Made by a program: the position numbers and the translations under genes
DNA from: Chitinophagales bacterium
GTDB taxonomy: Bacteria; Bacteroidota; Bacteroidia; Chitinophagales; BACL12
Reading direction: 5' to 3'
NCBI GenBank assembly: GCA_020636645.1
Contig: JACJXO010000007.1
Coordinates: 46,668-110,667 of the forward strand
Length of the DNA: 64,000 nt
Part shown: in pieces, positions 45,200 to 53,008 of the stretch
Layout of the letters: each line of letters begins with the position of its first letter
Position numbering within the stretch: the first letter of the stretch is position 1
The notes under the pieces: generated by a model
The model's input: the letters and a program-made list of their open reading frames with translations, nothing else
Told to the model about the DNA's origin: nothing
Database searches by the model: none

Positions 45200-45207
45200 C
45201 AAATATA
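45200..45207 (-). promoter_or_regulatory. -7 element TATATTTG of the S46 peptidase gene
   Basis: The minus strand reads TATATTTG, a perfect match, 35 bases before the ATG at 45164. Confidence 0.6.
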
Positions 45208-45241
45208 AGAAGGGAGGGGCTAAGAAACGAGTAATGACAGC

Positions 45242-45595
45242 TTACAGCTCCTTCATGAAGCGCTTGGTGAGCAGGTTCTTTCCCTGCGATTGTGCGCTGA
45301 GGAAATAGACCCCGGGTTGCAGTTCACTGAGGTCTATCTTCAGGAAATTGGTTCCTGATTGTACTTCTACTGTCAGCACCTCACGACCTACGATGTTCAT
45401 CACAGAAATGCGTTCCACATCTGCTGAGAAGGAGATGGTAGCCTCTGTTTTGACCGGATTGGGGAAAATGGCCAGAGAAGTCTGACCATCAACATGGGAA
45501 GCAACGTCAGGCTCTCCTTCCGGGCGCACGGCTGAAAAGGCCTGAAGGCTACCCAAAAGAAACACAGACAATAAGAGAGCGTACAGATTCTTCAA
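45242..45595 (-). CDS. Minimal T9SS protein: signal peptide plus sorting domain only
   Basis: 117 residues. A signal peptide (1-22, LLGSLQAFSA), a linker of about 18 residues, and then a complete type IX sorting domain (about 40-117: LAIFPNPVKTEATISF, ISVMNIVGREVLTV, IDLSELQPGVYFLSAQS, TKRFMKEL). There is no passenger domain. It could be a very small surface protein, a regulator or competitor of T9SS cargo, or the remnant of a larger gene; nothing upstream within 90 bp resembles a lost passenger. Confidence 0.85.
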   Translation of the reverse strand: MKNLYALLLSVFLLGSLQAFSAVRPEGEPDVASHVDGQTSLAIFPNPVKTEATISFSADVERISVMNIVGREVLTVEVQSGTNFLKIDLSELQPGVYFLSAQSQGKNLLTKRFMKEL

Positions 45596-45688
45596 TAGCT
45601 GACGTTTACACTGTAAAAATAATAATGTTCTACGTAATCCTTCAAATTATTGTTTCCACATGTGACATCTTAACAGGGTTTAACTGCT

Positions 45689-47215
45689 TCAGAAGTCATC
45701 ATCTTCGTCTTCTTCTTCCCAGTCTTCGCTGTCATCAGACTGGAACATAGCACTTAGCAGATCGCCGAAAACAGTGGCATGCTGCAGGATCTGCTTGTTC
45801 AGTCTGGAATACTCTGCCAGCCCGTGCAGGACGAATTCCATCAGAAAATAATGTTCATCGGGTGACACCTGCGGGTAGTAATTGCTCACCAGATCAGACA
45901 AACCGGTCACTTTATCAAGTGCCTTACGGTATTCGGTCTCCGGCAGGTCATACAGCAGGTCCAGCTGGTGGCCACTGTTGAACCAGTCAACAACGGATGC
46001 ATAATCGGCAGGAATATCTGCCCCCTCTTCCCTGCCCTTCCCAAGTGGTTTTCTGCCGGATTCGGGTGCCGGAAAATAAGACGGGAATCTGTTCCGCACC
46101 GCTTTCCCTATCAGGTTCAGCGCTACAATAAAAGGACCTTCCTGTTCACCTTCATACACCAGTTCCACTTTACCGGTAATGGAGGGGATGACGCCCCAGA
46201 AATCTGACATACGCACCCAGGTAAGTGATTCACCATGCCTTAATGCTCTTCTTTCTGCAGCACTTACAAGGTTTTCCAGTGCGGTGATGGTCATGCGGGC
46301 AGACACGCCACTTTTCTGGTCCACGTATTCGCTTTTGCGGGCTTCCATGGCAATGGCCTCTACCAGTTCTTCTGCAATACCGCCCAGTTTAACCAGAGCT
46401 TCCTGATCCGGGTGGGTTCGGGCTTCCTGTCGGGTGATGCGTCTGCTGGTCTCGAGATCTTTTGGATAGTGGGTCAGGATCTGACTCTCAATACGGTCTT
46501 TCAGCGGGGTGATGATGGCACCTCGGTTGGTATAGTCTTCGGGATTGGCGGTGAACACGAAAGTGATGTCGAGCGGCATGCGCACCCGGAAACCGCGTAT
46601 CTGGATATCACCTTCCTGCAGCATATTGAACAGAGCCACCTGTATCCTTGCCTGGAGATCGGGCAGTTCATTGATCACGAAAATGCACCGGTGTGATCTC
46701 GGTATCAGGCCGAAGTGGATGACCCGTTCATCTGAGTAAGGTACTTTGAGCGTTGCTGCTCGAATAGGATCTACATCACCTATAAGATCTGCCACAGACA
46801 CATCAGGGGTGGCCAGTTTTTCGGTGAACCGATCATTGCGGTGCAGCCATTCTATTGGCGTGTCATCGCCTTTTTCAGCAATGAGGTCTTTCGCATAACG
46901 CGAGATGGGATCCATGGGATCATCGTTCAGTTCACTACCTGCCACCACAGGAATATATTCATCCAGCAGTTCCACCATGCGCCGTGCAATGCGGGTCTTT
47001 GCTTGCCCGCGTAAACCCAGCAGCAACATGTTGTGCCTGGATAAGATGGCTCTTTCCAGATCAGGAATGACCGTATGCTCAAAACCATAGATCCCTTCGA
47101 ATAAAGGCTCACCACTGCGCAGTTTCGTTATCAGGTTGCTGCGCAATTCTTCCTTGATGCTTCTGGGCCGGTAGCCGCTCTTCTTTAATGCGCCTAATGT
47201 GTTGGGTCTGGACAT
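45689..47215 (-). CDS. MoxR/ChlI-like AAA+ ATPase
   Basis: 508 residues. AAA+ of the magnesium-chelatase-I/MoxR group: Walker A GLRGQAKT (about 68-75), a Walker B-like segment VINELPDL in which Asn stands for the usual Asp before Glu, sensor 1 TANPEDYTNRG, and the arginine region LKDRIESQI. The C-terminus ends in an acidic tail of Asp and Glu. Such ATPases work with a VWA-domain partner to remodel or insert metal into target complexes. The VWA partner is the next gene upstream (47398-48492), separated by a repeat-filled 182-bp gap. Confidence 0.9.
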   Translation of the reverse strand: MSRPNTLGALKKSGYRPRSIKEELRSNLITKLRSGEPLFEGIYGFEHTVIPDLERAILSRHNMLLLGLRGQAKTRIARRMVELLDEYIPVVAGSELNDDPMDPISRYAKDLIAEKGDDTPIEWLHRNDRFTEKLATPDVSVADLIGDVDPIRAATLKVPYSDERVIHFGLIPRSHRCIFVINELPDLQARIQVALFNMLQEGDIQIRGFRVRMPLDITFVFTANPEDYTNRGAIITPLKDRIESQILTHYPKDLETSRRITRQEARTHPDQEALVKLGGIAEELVEAIAMEARKSEYVDQKSGVSARMTITALENLVSAAERRALRHGESLTWVRMSDFWGVIPSITGKVELVYEGEQEGPFIVALNLIGKAVRNRFPSYFPAPESGRKPLGKGREEGADIPADYASVVDWFNSGHQLDLLYDLPETEYRKALDKVTGLSDLVSNYYPQVSPDEHYFLMEFVLHGLAEYSRLNKQILQHATVFGDLLSAMFQSDDSEDWEEEDEDDDF

Positions 47216-47218
47216 GTT

Positions 47219-47288
47219 CGTTATTCGTTATTCGTTGTGCGTTGTGCGTTAATCGTTGATCGTTATTCGTTGTGCGTTGATCGTTCTG
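47219..47288. repeat. Ten heptamers CGTTNNN, family A
   Basis: Ten 7-bp units in unbroken phase, each CGTT plus three variable bases: ATT, ATT, GTG, GTG, AAT, GAT, ATT, GTG, GAT, CTG. They begin 3 bp from the MoxR ATG (minus strand), so they fill its leader. Confidence 0.9.
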
Positions 47289-47312
47289 CTTAGTCGTTGT
47301 AAATTGCTATCC

Positions 47313-47401
47313 CACTCCTCACTCCTCACTCTCACTCCTCACTCTCACTCTCACTCCCACTCCTCACTCCCACTCCCCCTCCTCACTCCCACTCTCACTA
47401 C
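47313..47401. repeat. Mixed 6/7-bp CACTCCT/CACTCT/CACTCC array, family B
   Basis: About fourteen units of 6-7 bp. The plus strand has no G from 47307 to 47417. The array ends in CTCACTAC, where CTA (47398-47400) is the complement of the VWA gene's TAG stop. Confidence 0.88.
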
Positions 47402-48492
47402 CTCACCTTCCTCCTTCGGTTGCGTTCAAAATCTTCAAAGATGTATTCTCCCAGTCCCTGCAAGCTGGTATAAAATGCTTTGCCCTGGTTTACCCGGGTG
47501 AACTCCTCTACAAATCGCTGCAGATAAGGGTCGCGGGCGATCATGAAAGTGGTGATGCGAATACCCATGCGCCGGCAATGCGCCGCCAGGTTGAGGGTTT
47601 TGTTGACGATGATGCGGTCTAGCCCGAAGCTGTTCTTATAGTGTTTTCCGTTTCGTATGATACAGGTGGGCTTACCATCGGTGATCATGAAGATCTGTTT
47701 GTTTGGATTCTTTCTTCTCCGCAACAGGTCCATCGCCAGTTCCAGTCCGGCTACTGTATTGGTATGGTATGGCCCCACCTGGAGATAAGGCAGATCTTTT
47801 ATTTCGATGGGCCAGGCATCGTTTCCAAAAGCCAGAATATCCAAAGTATCTTTCGGATAACGGGTCGTGATCATCTCGCTGAGAGCCATGCCTACCTTCT
47901 TCGCCGGTGTGATGCGGTCTTCACCATACAAGATCATAGAGTGAGACACATCGATCATCAGCACCGTGGAGGTTTGCGCCTTGAATTCCTTTTCAGCTAC
48001 GACCAGGTCGTTCTCCATCAGGTGAAAATCATCGATGCCGTGGTTGATGTAGGCGTTGCGCAAACTATCACTGAAATCGATCTGGTCAGGGGTATCGCCA
48101 AACTGAAAATGACGACGGTCAGCACTGAGTTCATCTCCCTGACCTGAATAGTTCGTGCGATGGTTTCCGCTGTTCGATCTTTTCAGTTTGCCGAAGATCT
48201 GTTCGAGGCTGGACTGCCTTATGGACTGTTCCATTTTTCCGGTCATCTGCATACCAGCCATGCCGGGTTGTTCATCCTGCAGGTAACCCCGGTCTTTCAG
48301 TTCCTGGATGAAATCGCCCATACCATATTCATCTGTGGTAATGTGGTATTGCTGATCCAGCTGGTTGAGCCAGTCCAGTGCTTCCGTAACATCGCCACTG
48401 GTATATACCAGCAGTTCTCTGAACAATTCGAAGAGCTGATCGAATACCGAACGGTCCGGTGCATGGAACTGAGAGAACCGAAAGCCTGACAT
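47398..48492 (-). CDS. VWA-domain protein, partner of the MoxR-like ATPase
   Basis: 364 residues. The N-terminal 150 residues are helical (FDQLFELFRELLVYTSGDVTEALDWL). The VWA domain (about 165-350) has the metal-ion-dependent adhesion site motif DVSHS (DxSxS), TNTVAGLELA with the MIDAS Thr, and ITDGKPTC with the Asp. It resembles the ChlD-like partner of ChlI/MoxR ATPases. The basic C-terminus ends RNRRRKVR. It starts 1 bp after the aldo/keto reductase stop. The stop codon is part of the repeat array that separates it from the ATPase gene. Confidence 0.9.
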   Translation of the reverse strand: MSGFRFSQFHAPDRSVFDQLFELFRELLVYTSGDVTEALDWLNQLDQQYHITTDEYGMGDFIQELKDRGYLQDEQPGMAGMQMTGKMEQSIRQSSLEQIFGKLKRSNSGNHRTNYSGQGDELSADRRHFQFGDTPDQIDFSDSLRNAYINHGIDDFHLMENDLVVAEKEFKAQTSTVLMIDVSHSMILYGEDRITPAKKVGMALSEMITTRYPKDTLDILAFGNDAWPIEIKDLPYLQVGPYHTNTVAGLELAMDLLRRRKNPNKQIFMITDGKPTCIIRNGKHYKNSFGLDRIIVNKTLNLAAHCRRMGIRITTFMIARDPYLQRFVEEFTRVNQGKAFYTSLQGLGEYIFEDFERNRRRKVR

Positions 48493-48493
48493 A

Positions 48494-49555
48494 TCAGAAT
48501 CCTTTCCTGTGTGTGGTTAATTTGTCAGCAGCATTGCCGTACAGGATCTGTTTCACCCCGTCGGTTTGCAGAAACTCATGTGGGAATCCGGGGTCGATCC
48601 TGCTTACTGCATCCAGCCGGCTCCATTGTTCATCTGAAAGCATCACGTCTGCTGCTGCCAGGTTTTCACGAAGTTGCGCTGCAGTTCTGGCTCCTACCAG
48701 AGGAATGATATGTTCACCTTGTTTTTTGACCCACGCTATAGCGATCTGGTGCGGAAGATACTTTGTTTCTCCGGCCACAGCTACCAGTTCAGCAGCTATG
48801 GATCTTGCCCTTTCATTAAGCCGTGAACTGTTCTCTTTCAGCCGACGGTTTCCGTCATCGCCTTCCCGGGCGCTGTTGTTTTCCAGATACTTGCCGGTCA
48901 GTGCACCACCTGCTATGGGTGCCCAGGCCAGTACAGCCATGTCTAACGCTGCAGCCATAGGAATCAGTTCTCTTTCTGTTGATCTCTGCAACATGGAATA
49001 CTCCACCTGCAATGCAGAAAAGGGCGTCCATCCCTGCAGTTGAGCGATGGCATCTCCGCGGCTCACTATCCAGGCCGGTGTATCACTGATACCGGTGTAC
49101 AGGATCTTACCCTGCCTGACCAGATCATCGAGCGCACGCAACACTTCTTCTATTCTGGTTGTATAATCCCAGGCATGGAGGTAGTACAGATCTATGTAAT
49201 CAAGCCCCAGACGTTTCAATGATCCTTCCACACTCTGCACAATATTCTTCCGATGATTCCCACTTCGGTTGATGCCATCGCCTGACCTGGTTACCAACGA
49301 AAATTTAGTGGCGATTACCAGATCATCCCGTTTGCCTGATCCATTGATCAGTTTTCCCAGAAATTGCTCGCTTGTTCCCTCTGTATAGCGGTTGGCGGTA
49401 TCAATAAAATTTCCGCCTGATTCCAGATATGCATCAAAGACCTCTCTGCTGTCTTTTTCATCAGCACCCCAGCCCCATTCCTTTCCAAAGGTCATGGTAC
49501 CCAGACAGATCTCTGACACACGCACACCACTTTTTCCCAATAATTGATATTGCAT
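48494..49555 (-). CDS. Aldo/keto reductase
   Basis: 353 residues, (beta/alpha)8 NADPH-dependent reductase. Catalytic tetrad visible: Asp and Tyr in FIDTANRYTEG, Lys in VIATKFSL, His in DLYYLHAWD. Cofactor-binding C-terminal motif IPLVGARTAAQLRENLAA. It is the YhdN/Tas-like class, acting on small aldehydes and ketones with unknown substrate. It is the first gene of a minus-strand run with VWA and MoxR, by spacing (1 bp to VWA), although a functional link is not evident. Confidence 0.93.
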   Translation of the reverse strand: MQYQLLGKSGVRVSEICLGTMTFGKEWGWGADEKDSREVFDAYLESGGNFIDTANRYTEGTSEQFLGKLINGSGKRDDLVIATKFSLVTRSGDGINRSGNHRKNIVQSVEGSLKRLGLDYIDLYYLHAWDYTTRIEEVLRALDDLVRQGKILYTGISDTPAWIVSRGDAIAQLQGWTPFSALQVEYSMLQRSTERELIPMAAALDMAVLAWAPIAGGALTGKYLENNSAREGDDGNRRLKENSSRLNERARSIAAELVAVAGETKYLPHQIAIAWVKKQGEHIIPLVGARTAAQLRENLAAADVMLSDEQWSRLDAVSRIDPGFPHEFLQTDGVKQILYGNAADKLTTHRKGF

Positions 49556-49570
49556 GATAGTCTGAACTGT

Positions 49571-49578
49571 TAAACGTA
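49571..49578 (-). promoter_or_regulatory. -7-like element TACGTTTA of the aldo/keto reductase gene
   Basis: One base from TAnnTTTG on the minus strand, 15 bases before the ATG. Confidence 0.4.
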
Positions 49579-49625
49579 GTGAATGGTTCAGCCAAATTTC
49601 GAAAACTATTTGTTATTTCGGTCTC

Positions 49626-50993
49626 ATGAAAAAAATCGCAGTTGCTCTCGTCCTGGCATTTTCTTTCTATCAGGCAGAAGCACAGAACTATGCTGATTCT
49701 GTTGCCTTCAGGAAAATTTTTAACGAAGTCCTGACCAACGGCGAATGCTATGACTGGCTGCATGACCTGTGCAAGGATGTAGGGCACCGACTGAGTGGTT
49801 CGCCGCAGGCCGACATGGCTGTCAGGTGGGGAGAAGCTGTGATGCGGGAAGCTGGATTCGATTCTGTCTGGCTTCAACCGGTGATGGTGCCGAAGTGGGT
49901 TCGCGGACAGAAAGAATATGCTGAGATCCTGGGTGTTGGGCAGGTAGATGTGCTGGCATTGGGTGGTTCTATTGCCACTCCTACCGACGGTATTACCGCA
50001 CAGGTGGTGTATGCAGAAACCTTCGATGATCTGGAAAAACTTGGAAGAGAAAAAATAGCAGGCAGGATCGTCTTCTTCAATGAATATTTTGACCCGACCA
50101 ATATCAATACATTTGAATCATACGGACAATGTGTTCCTTACCGGTGGAAGGGTGCTTCAGAAGCTGCAAAATATGGTGCAGCAGCAGTGGTGATCAGAAG
50201 TGTAGGATCTGCTTATGACGATTTTCCGCACACAGGCAGCATGCGTTATCTGGATCCGGAACAACAGATCCCTGCAGTAGCACTCAGCACCATGGATGCA
50301 GATGTGCTGAAAGAAGCCTTGCAACAAAACGCTGACCTGCAGTTCCGGTTGGTCACCTACTCTCAGACATTGGAGATGGTACCATCATTTAACGTGATAG
50401 GCGAACTGCGTGGTACCACTTATCCGGATGAAGTGCTCGTAGTGGGCGGACATCTGGACAGCTGGGATGTAGGCGAAGGTGCCCACGATGACGGTGCAGG
50501 CTGTGTGCAAAGCATGGAAGTGCTTCGAACACTTCGGGCCAGTATGGGGCAGCCAAAAAGAACGGTTCGCTGCGTCCTGTTCATGAATGAGGAGAATGGT
50601 GTAAAGGGTGGACATGCCTATGCCGACTGGGCAGGAACCACCGGTCAGAAAAATCTCTTCGCCATGGAAAGTGATGCAGGAGGATTTACCCCAAGGGGAT
50701 TCAGCCTGACCGACTCTGCCTATGTCTCCTATTTTCAAGGTCTCAAACCTTTGTTTGAACCCTACAACATCCACTATATAGAATATGGTTATGGTGGAAC
50801 TGATATCCACCCGCTGGAAGATCATGGTACGCTGATGGCAGGCCTGGTTCCTGATTCACAGCGTTACATGGACTACCACCACACAGAAAATGACATATTT
50901 GAGCATGTGAACAAAAGAGAACTGGAACTGGGGGCCGGTACTATGGCATGTTTGGTCTGGTATATCAGTGAATATGGCCTTCCGGTACATTAG
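49626..50993 (+). CDS. M28-family zinc aminopeptidase/carboxypeptidase Q-like
   Basis: 455 residues with a signal peptide (1-20, ending AEAQ). Di-zinc M28 peptidase: GGHLDSWDVGEGAHDDGAG gives the first His and Asp ligands, NEENGVKGG the Glu pair, ESDAGG an Asp, and YHHTENDIFEHV the last His. A protease-associated insert (about 95-240) lies between the prodomain-like start and the catalytic part, as in plasma glutamate carboxypeptidase (CPQ). It is exported, degrades peptides, and complements the S46 dipeptidyl-peptidase. Confidence 0.93.
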   Translation: MKKIAVALVLAFSFYQAEAQNYADSVAFRKIFNEVLTNGECYDWLHDLCKDVGHRLSGSPQADMAVRWGEAVMREAGFDSVWLQPVMVPKWVRGQKEYAEILGVGQVDVLALGGSIATPTDGITAQVVYAETFDDLEKLGREKIAGRIVFFNEYFDPTNINTFESYGQCVPYRWKGASEAAKYGAAAVVIRSVGSAYDDFPHTGSMRYLDPEQQIPAVALSTMDADVLKEALQQNADLQFRLVTYSQTLEMVPSFNVIGELRGTTYPDEVLVVGGHLDSWDVGEGAHDDGAGCVQSMEVLRTLRASMGQPKRTVRCVLFMNEENGVKGGHAYADWAGTTGQKNLFAMESDAGGFTPRGFSLTDSAYVSYFQGLKPLFEPYNIHYIEYGYGGTDIHPLEDHGTLMAGLVPDSQRYMDYHHTENDIFEHVNKRELELGAGTMACLVWYISEYGLPVH

Positions 50994-51097
50994 ACCATGT
51001 TATCTGCTGGACACTTTTTTACACAATTGTGAATAATTGCTGCGATTTGTACAATTTTATACCATTCTTTGATCCTATAATAACCAAACACACTATT

Positions 51098-51784
51098 ATG
51101 AAAAAAGTCTTTTTTACTGTTCTCCTCGCTGGTATTGTTGCTTTTTCAGCACAAGCACAGCTTCAGGTAGGTGCTAAAGTGGGCATCAACCTGGCCAACC
51201 AATCCAGTGATGTGGAAGGCTATGAATCTCAAAGTGCCCTGGGCCTCATTTTTGGAGTACCGGTGCGCCTGATGCTGAGCGATAACCTTGCATTCCAGCC
51301 GGAAGTAAGCTTTATGCAGAAAGGTTCTTCATCTGATTATTCTTTTGAATTGCCCGGAGTGTATTCAATTGAATCAAGCGGAAAAGGTATCATCAACTAT
51401 CTGGAGATCCCTTTGATGGTGCAGTACCTGTTTGGTAACGGAGATATCATGCCTTTCGTAACTGCAGGTCCCAGCATAGGTCTGGGTCTGGGTTATAGCA
51501 GCAAAGGAGAATCCACTACCACTTCGATCGATTTCTTCACCGGTGAAGAAACTACCGTAACTGAAGATTACGATGATTCAGGCAGCATGGAAGATGCAGG
51601 CCTGAGTGCTATCGATTTCGGTGTTGGTTTTGGTGCTGGTGCTGTTATGGGCATGGGCAACGGTGCTGTTATTTTCCAGGTAGGATACCTGCTCGGACTG
51701 GCGAACATCTATGATGAAGGTGATGCCAAACTGAACAACCGTGGTATCAATATTACCGTAGGATACCTGATCGGTATGAACTGA
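51098..51784 (+). CDS. Outer-membrane beta-barrel (porin-family) protein
   Basis: 228 residues from the ATG at 51098, which gives a textbook signal peptide (MKKVFFTVLLAGIVAFSAQAQ); the longer frame from 51029 lacks one. The mature protein has alternating strands (QVGAKVGINLANQSS, LAFQPEVSFMQKG, YLEIPLMVQYLFG, PFVTAGPSIGLGLGY) typical of the PorT/OMP_b-brl_2 eight-strand barrels. Loops are Gly-, Ser- and Glu-rich. No ligand is known. A strong palindromic terminator follows 14 bp after the stop. Confidence 0.9.
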   Translation: MKKVFFTVLLAGIVAFSAQAQLQVGAKVGINLANQSSDVEGYESQSALGLIFGVPVRLMLSDNLAFQPEVSFMQKGSSSDYSFELPGVYSIESSGKGIINYLEIPLMVQYLFGNGDIMPFVTAGPSIGLGLGYSSKGESTTTSIDFFTGEETTVTEDYDDSGSMEDAGLSAIDFGVGFGAGAVMGMGNGAVIFQVGYLLGLANIYDEGDAKLNNRGINITVGYLIGMN

Positions 51785-51798
51785 TCCTGAACGTATTT

Positions 51799-51832
51799 AA
51801 AAAAAGCCGGCTGCATGCAGCCGGCTTTTTTT
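51799..51832. terminator. Perfect 34-bp palindromic bidirectional terminator
   Basis: Seven A, ten GC-rich bases, their exact inverse, seven T: 17-bp arms with no mismatch. It serves the plus-strand barrel gene and the minus-strand TlpA-like gene, whose TAA stop (51833-51831) overlaps its right edge. Confidence 0.92.
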
Positions 51833-52943
51833 ATGGCAATATCTCTTCCAGCTTCGCCCGCAGATCCTCTCCCCTGAGGTTGTGTGCAAGCACTATACCA
51901 TTAGTATCAACCAGCACTGTATGTGGTATAGATATGATGCCGTATAACTGACCGGCACTGTTCTGCCAGCCCTTCAGGTCAGATACATGGATCCAGCTGA
52001 GGCTGTCTTCTGCCACAGCACCCAGCCAGGCATCTCTTCCGTTGTCAAATGATACTCCGAGGATCTCAAATCCGCGATCGTGAAATTCCCTGTAGGTCTT
52101 CACCACATTCGGGTTCTCTCTGCGACATGGTCCGCACCAGCTGGCCCAGAAATCAATGAGCACTACCTGTCCCCGCAATGAAGAAAGCGAAACCGGATTC
52201 CCATCAGCATCTGGCAGCATAAAATCAGGCGCAGGGCTACCCACCTTTGACTGCATCAGAATGCCATCTCTTTCGGTCAGCATCTGTGTGTATCTGCTGT
52301 CCGGGATAGACCGTCCGAACATTTCTGCCCATGCATGCAGTTGATCGTAGTCTGCTTCGTAGATCAGATGTTTGTTGACCATGTAAGCGGCCACCGGATC
52401 ACTGCCATGTGCCATCACCCAGGAATTCAGTGCCTCGAACTGTCGGGCATAGATATCATCGGCCAGCCGGGAAATGCTGTCATTGACTTCAGCATTCAGG
52501 GTGATCTTGGGGTTCTTGAATAATTCGAACAGGTGGTTCAGCTCTTCATCATAAGGCTTCAGCACTTCCATGGCCTCCCGCATGGACTGATCTGCCGCTG
52601 AACCATAAACGATCTGCAGGTCATCCTGCATGGGATCCACCTCGATCTCAATATTGCCTTCTTCGGCAAATAACCGGTACAGATTATCGCTGCTGTTCAG
52701 CTGGATGAACACCACTTCCGGCGATGGCATCTCTGCATTCAGGGTAAACTTCCCCCTGGAGATACCAGATGAATCTACCTTGACCAGGTCATGGTCTCTT
52801 TCCATCAGCAGATAAACCTTACCCTCCACTCCTGCTACTTTTCCGGAGATCAGAGTAGAGCCAGGTTCAGCAGTCTGCTGCTGAGTGCAACTTCCCAATA
52901 CAAAACCAAGGACTAACAGACAGGTCAGCTTACAATAATTCAT
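51831..52943 (-). CDS. TlpA-like thiol-disulfide oxidoreductase, lipoprotein
   Basis: 370 residues. A lipoprotein signal with lipobox (LGSC, Cys19), then a DUF4369-like N-terminal sandwich (about 25-120), a helical segment (120-225), and a thioredoxin-fold domain (about 228-370) with the active site CGPC in DFWASWCGPCRRENP and the cis-Pro in ISIPHTVLVD. This architecture is very common in Bacteroidota and works in the periplasm, perhaps in cytochrome maturation or oxidative stress. The stop codon lies in the shared terminator. Confidence 0.92.
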   Translation of the reverse strand: MNYCKLTCLLVLGFVLGSCTQQQTAEPGSTLISGKVAGVEGKVYLLMERDHDLVKVDSSGISRGKFTLNAEMPSPEVVFIQLNSSDNLYRLFAEEGNIEIEVDPMQDDLQIVYGSAADQSMREAMEVLKPYDEELNHLFELFKNPKITLNAEVNDSISRLADDIYARQFEALNSWVMAHGSDPVAAYMVNKHLIYEADYDQLHAWAEMFGRSIPDSRYTQMLTERDGILMQSKVGSPAPDFMLPDADGNPVSLSSLRGQVVLIDFWASWCGPCRRENPNVVKTYREFHDRGFEILGVSFDNGRDAWLGAVAEDSLSWIHVSDLKGWQNSAGQLYGIISIPHTVLVDTNGIVLAHNLRGEDLRAKLEEILP

Positions 52944-52947
52944 GCAA

Positions 52948-52955
52948 TAAAGGTA
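52948..52955 (-). promoter_or_regulatory. -7-like element TACCTTTA of the TlpA-like gene
   Basis: One base from consensus on the minus strand, 4 bases before the ATG, again implying a leaderless or near-leaderless transcript. Confidence 0.45.
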
Positions 52956-53008
52956 CGTAGCCAGAATGTGCCGATTGTCAGCGTTTTGGTATTTTCGAAA
53001 TACTAAGT

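Noticed and set aside
52944..53008. Cobalamin or other riboswitch before the TonB receptor
   Set aside because: The gap is 65 bp, too short for a cobalamin riboswitch, and contains only a short AT-rich inverted repeat.
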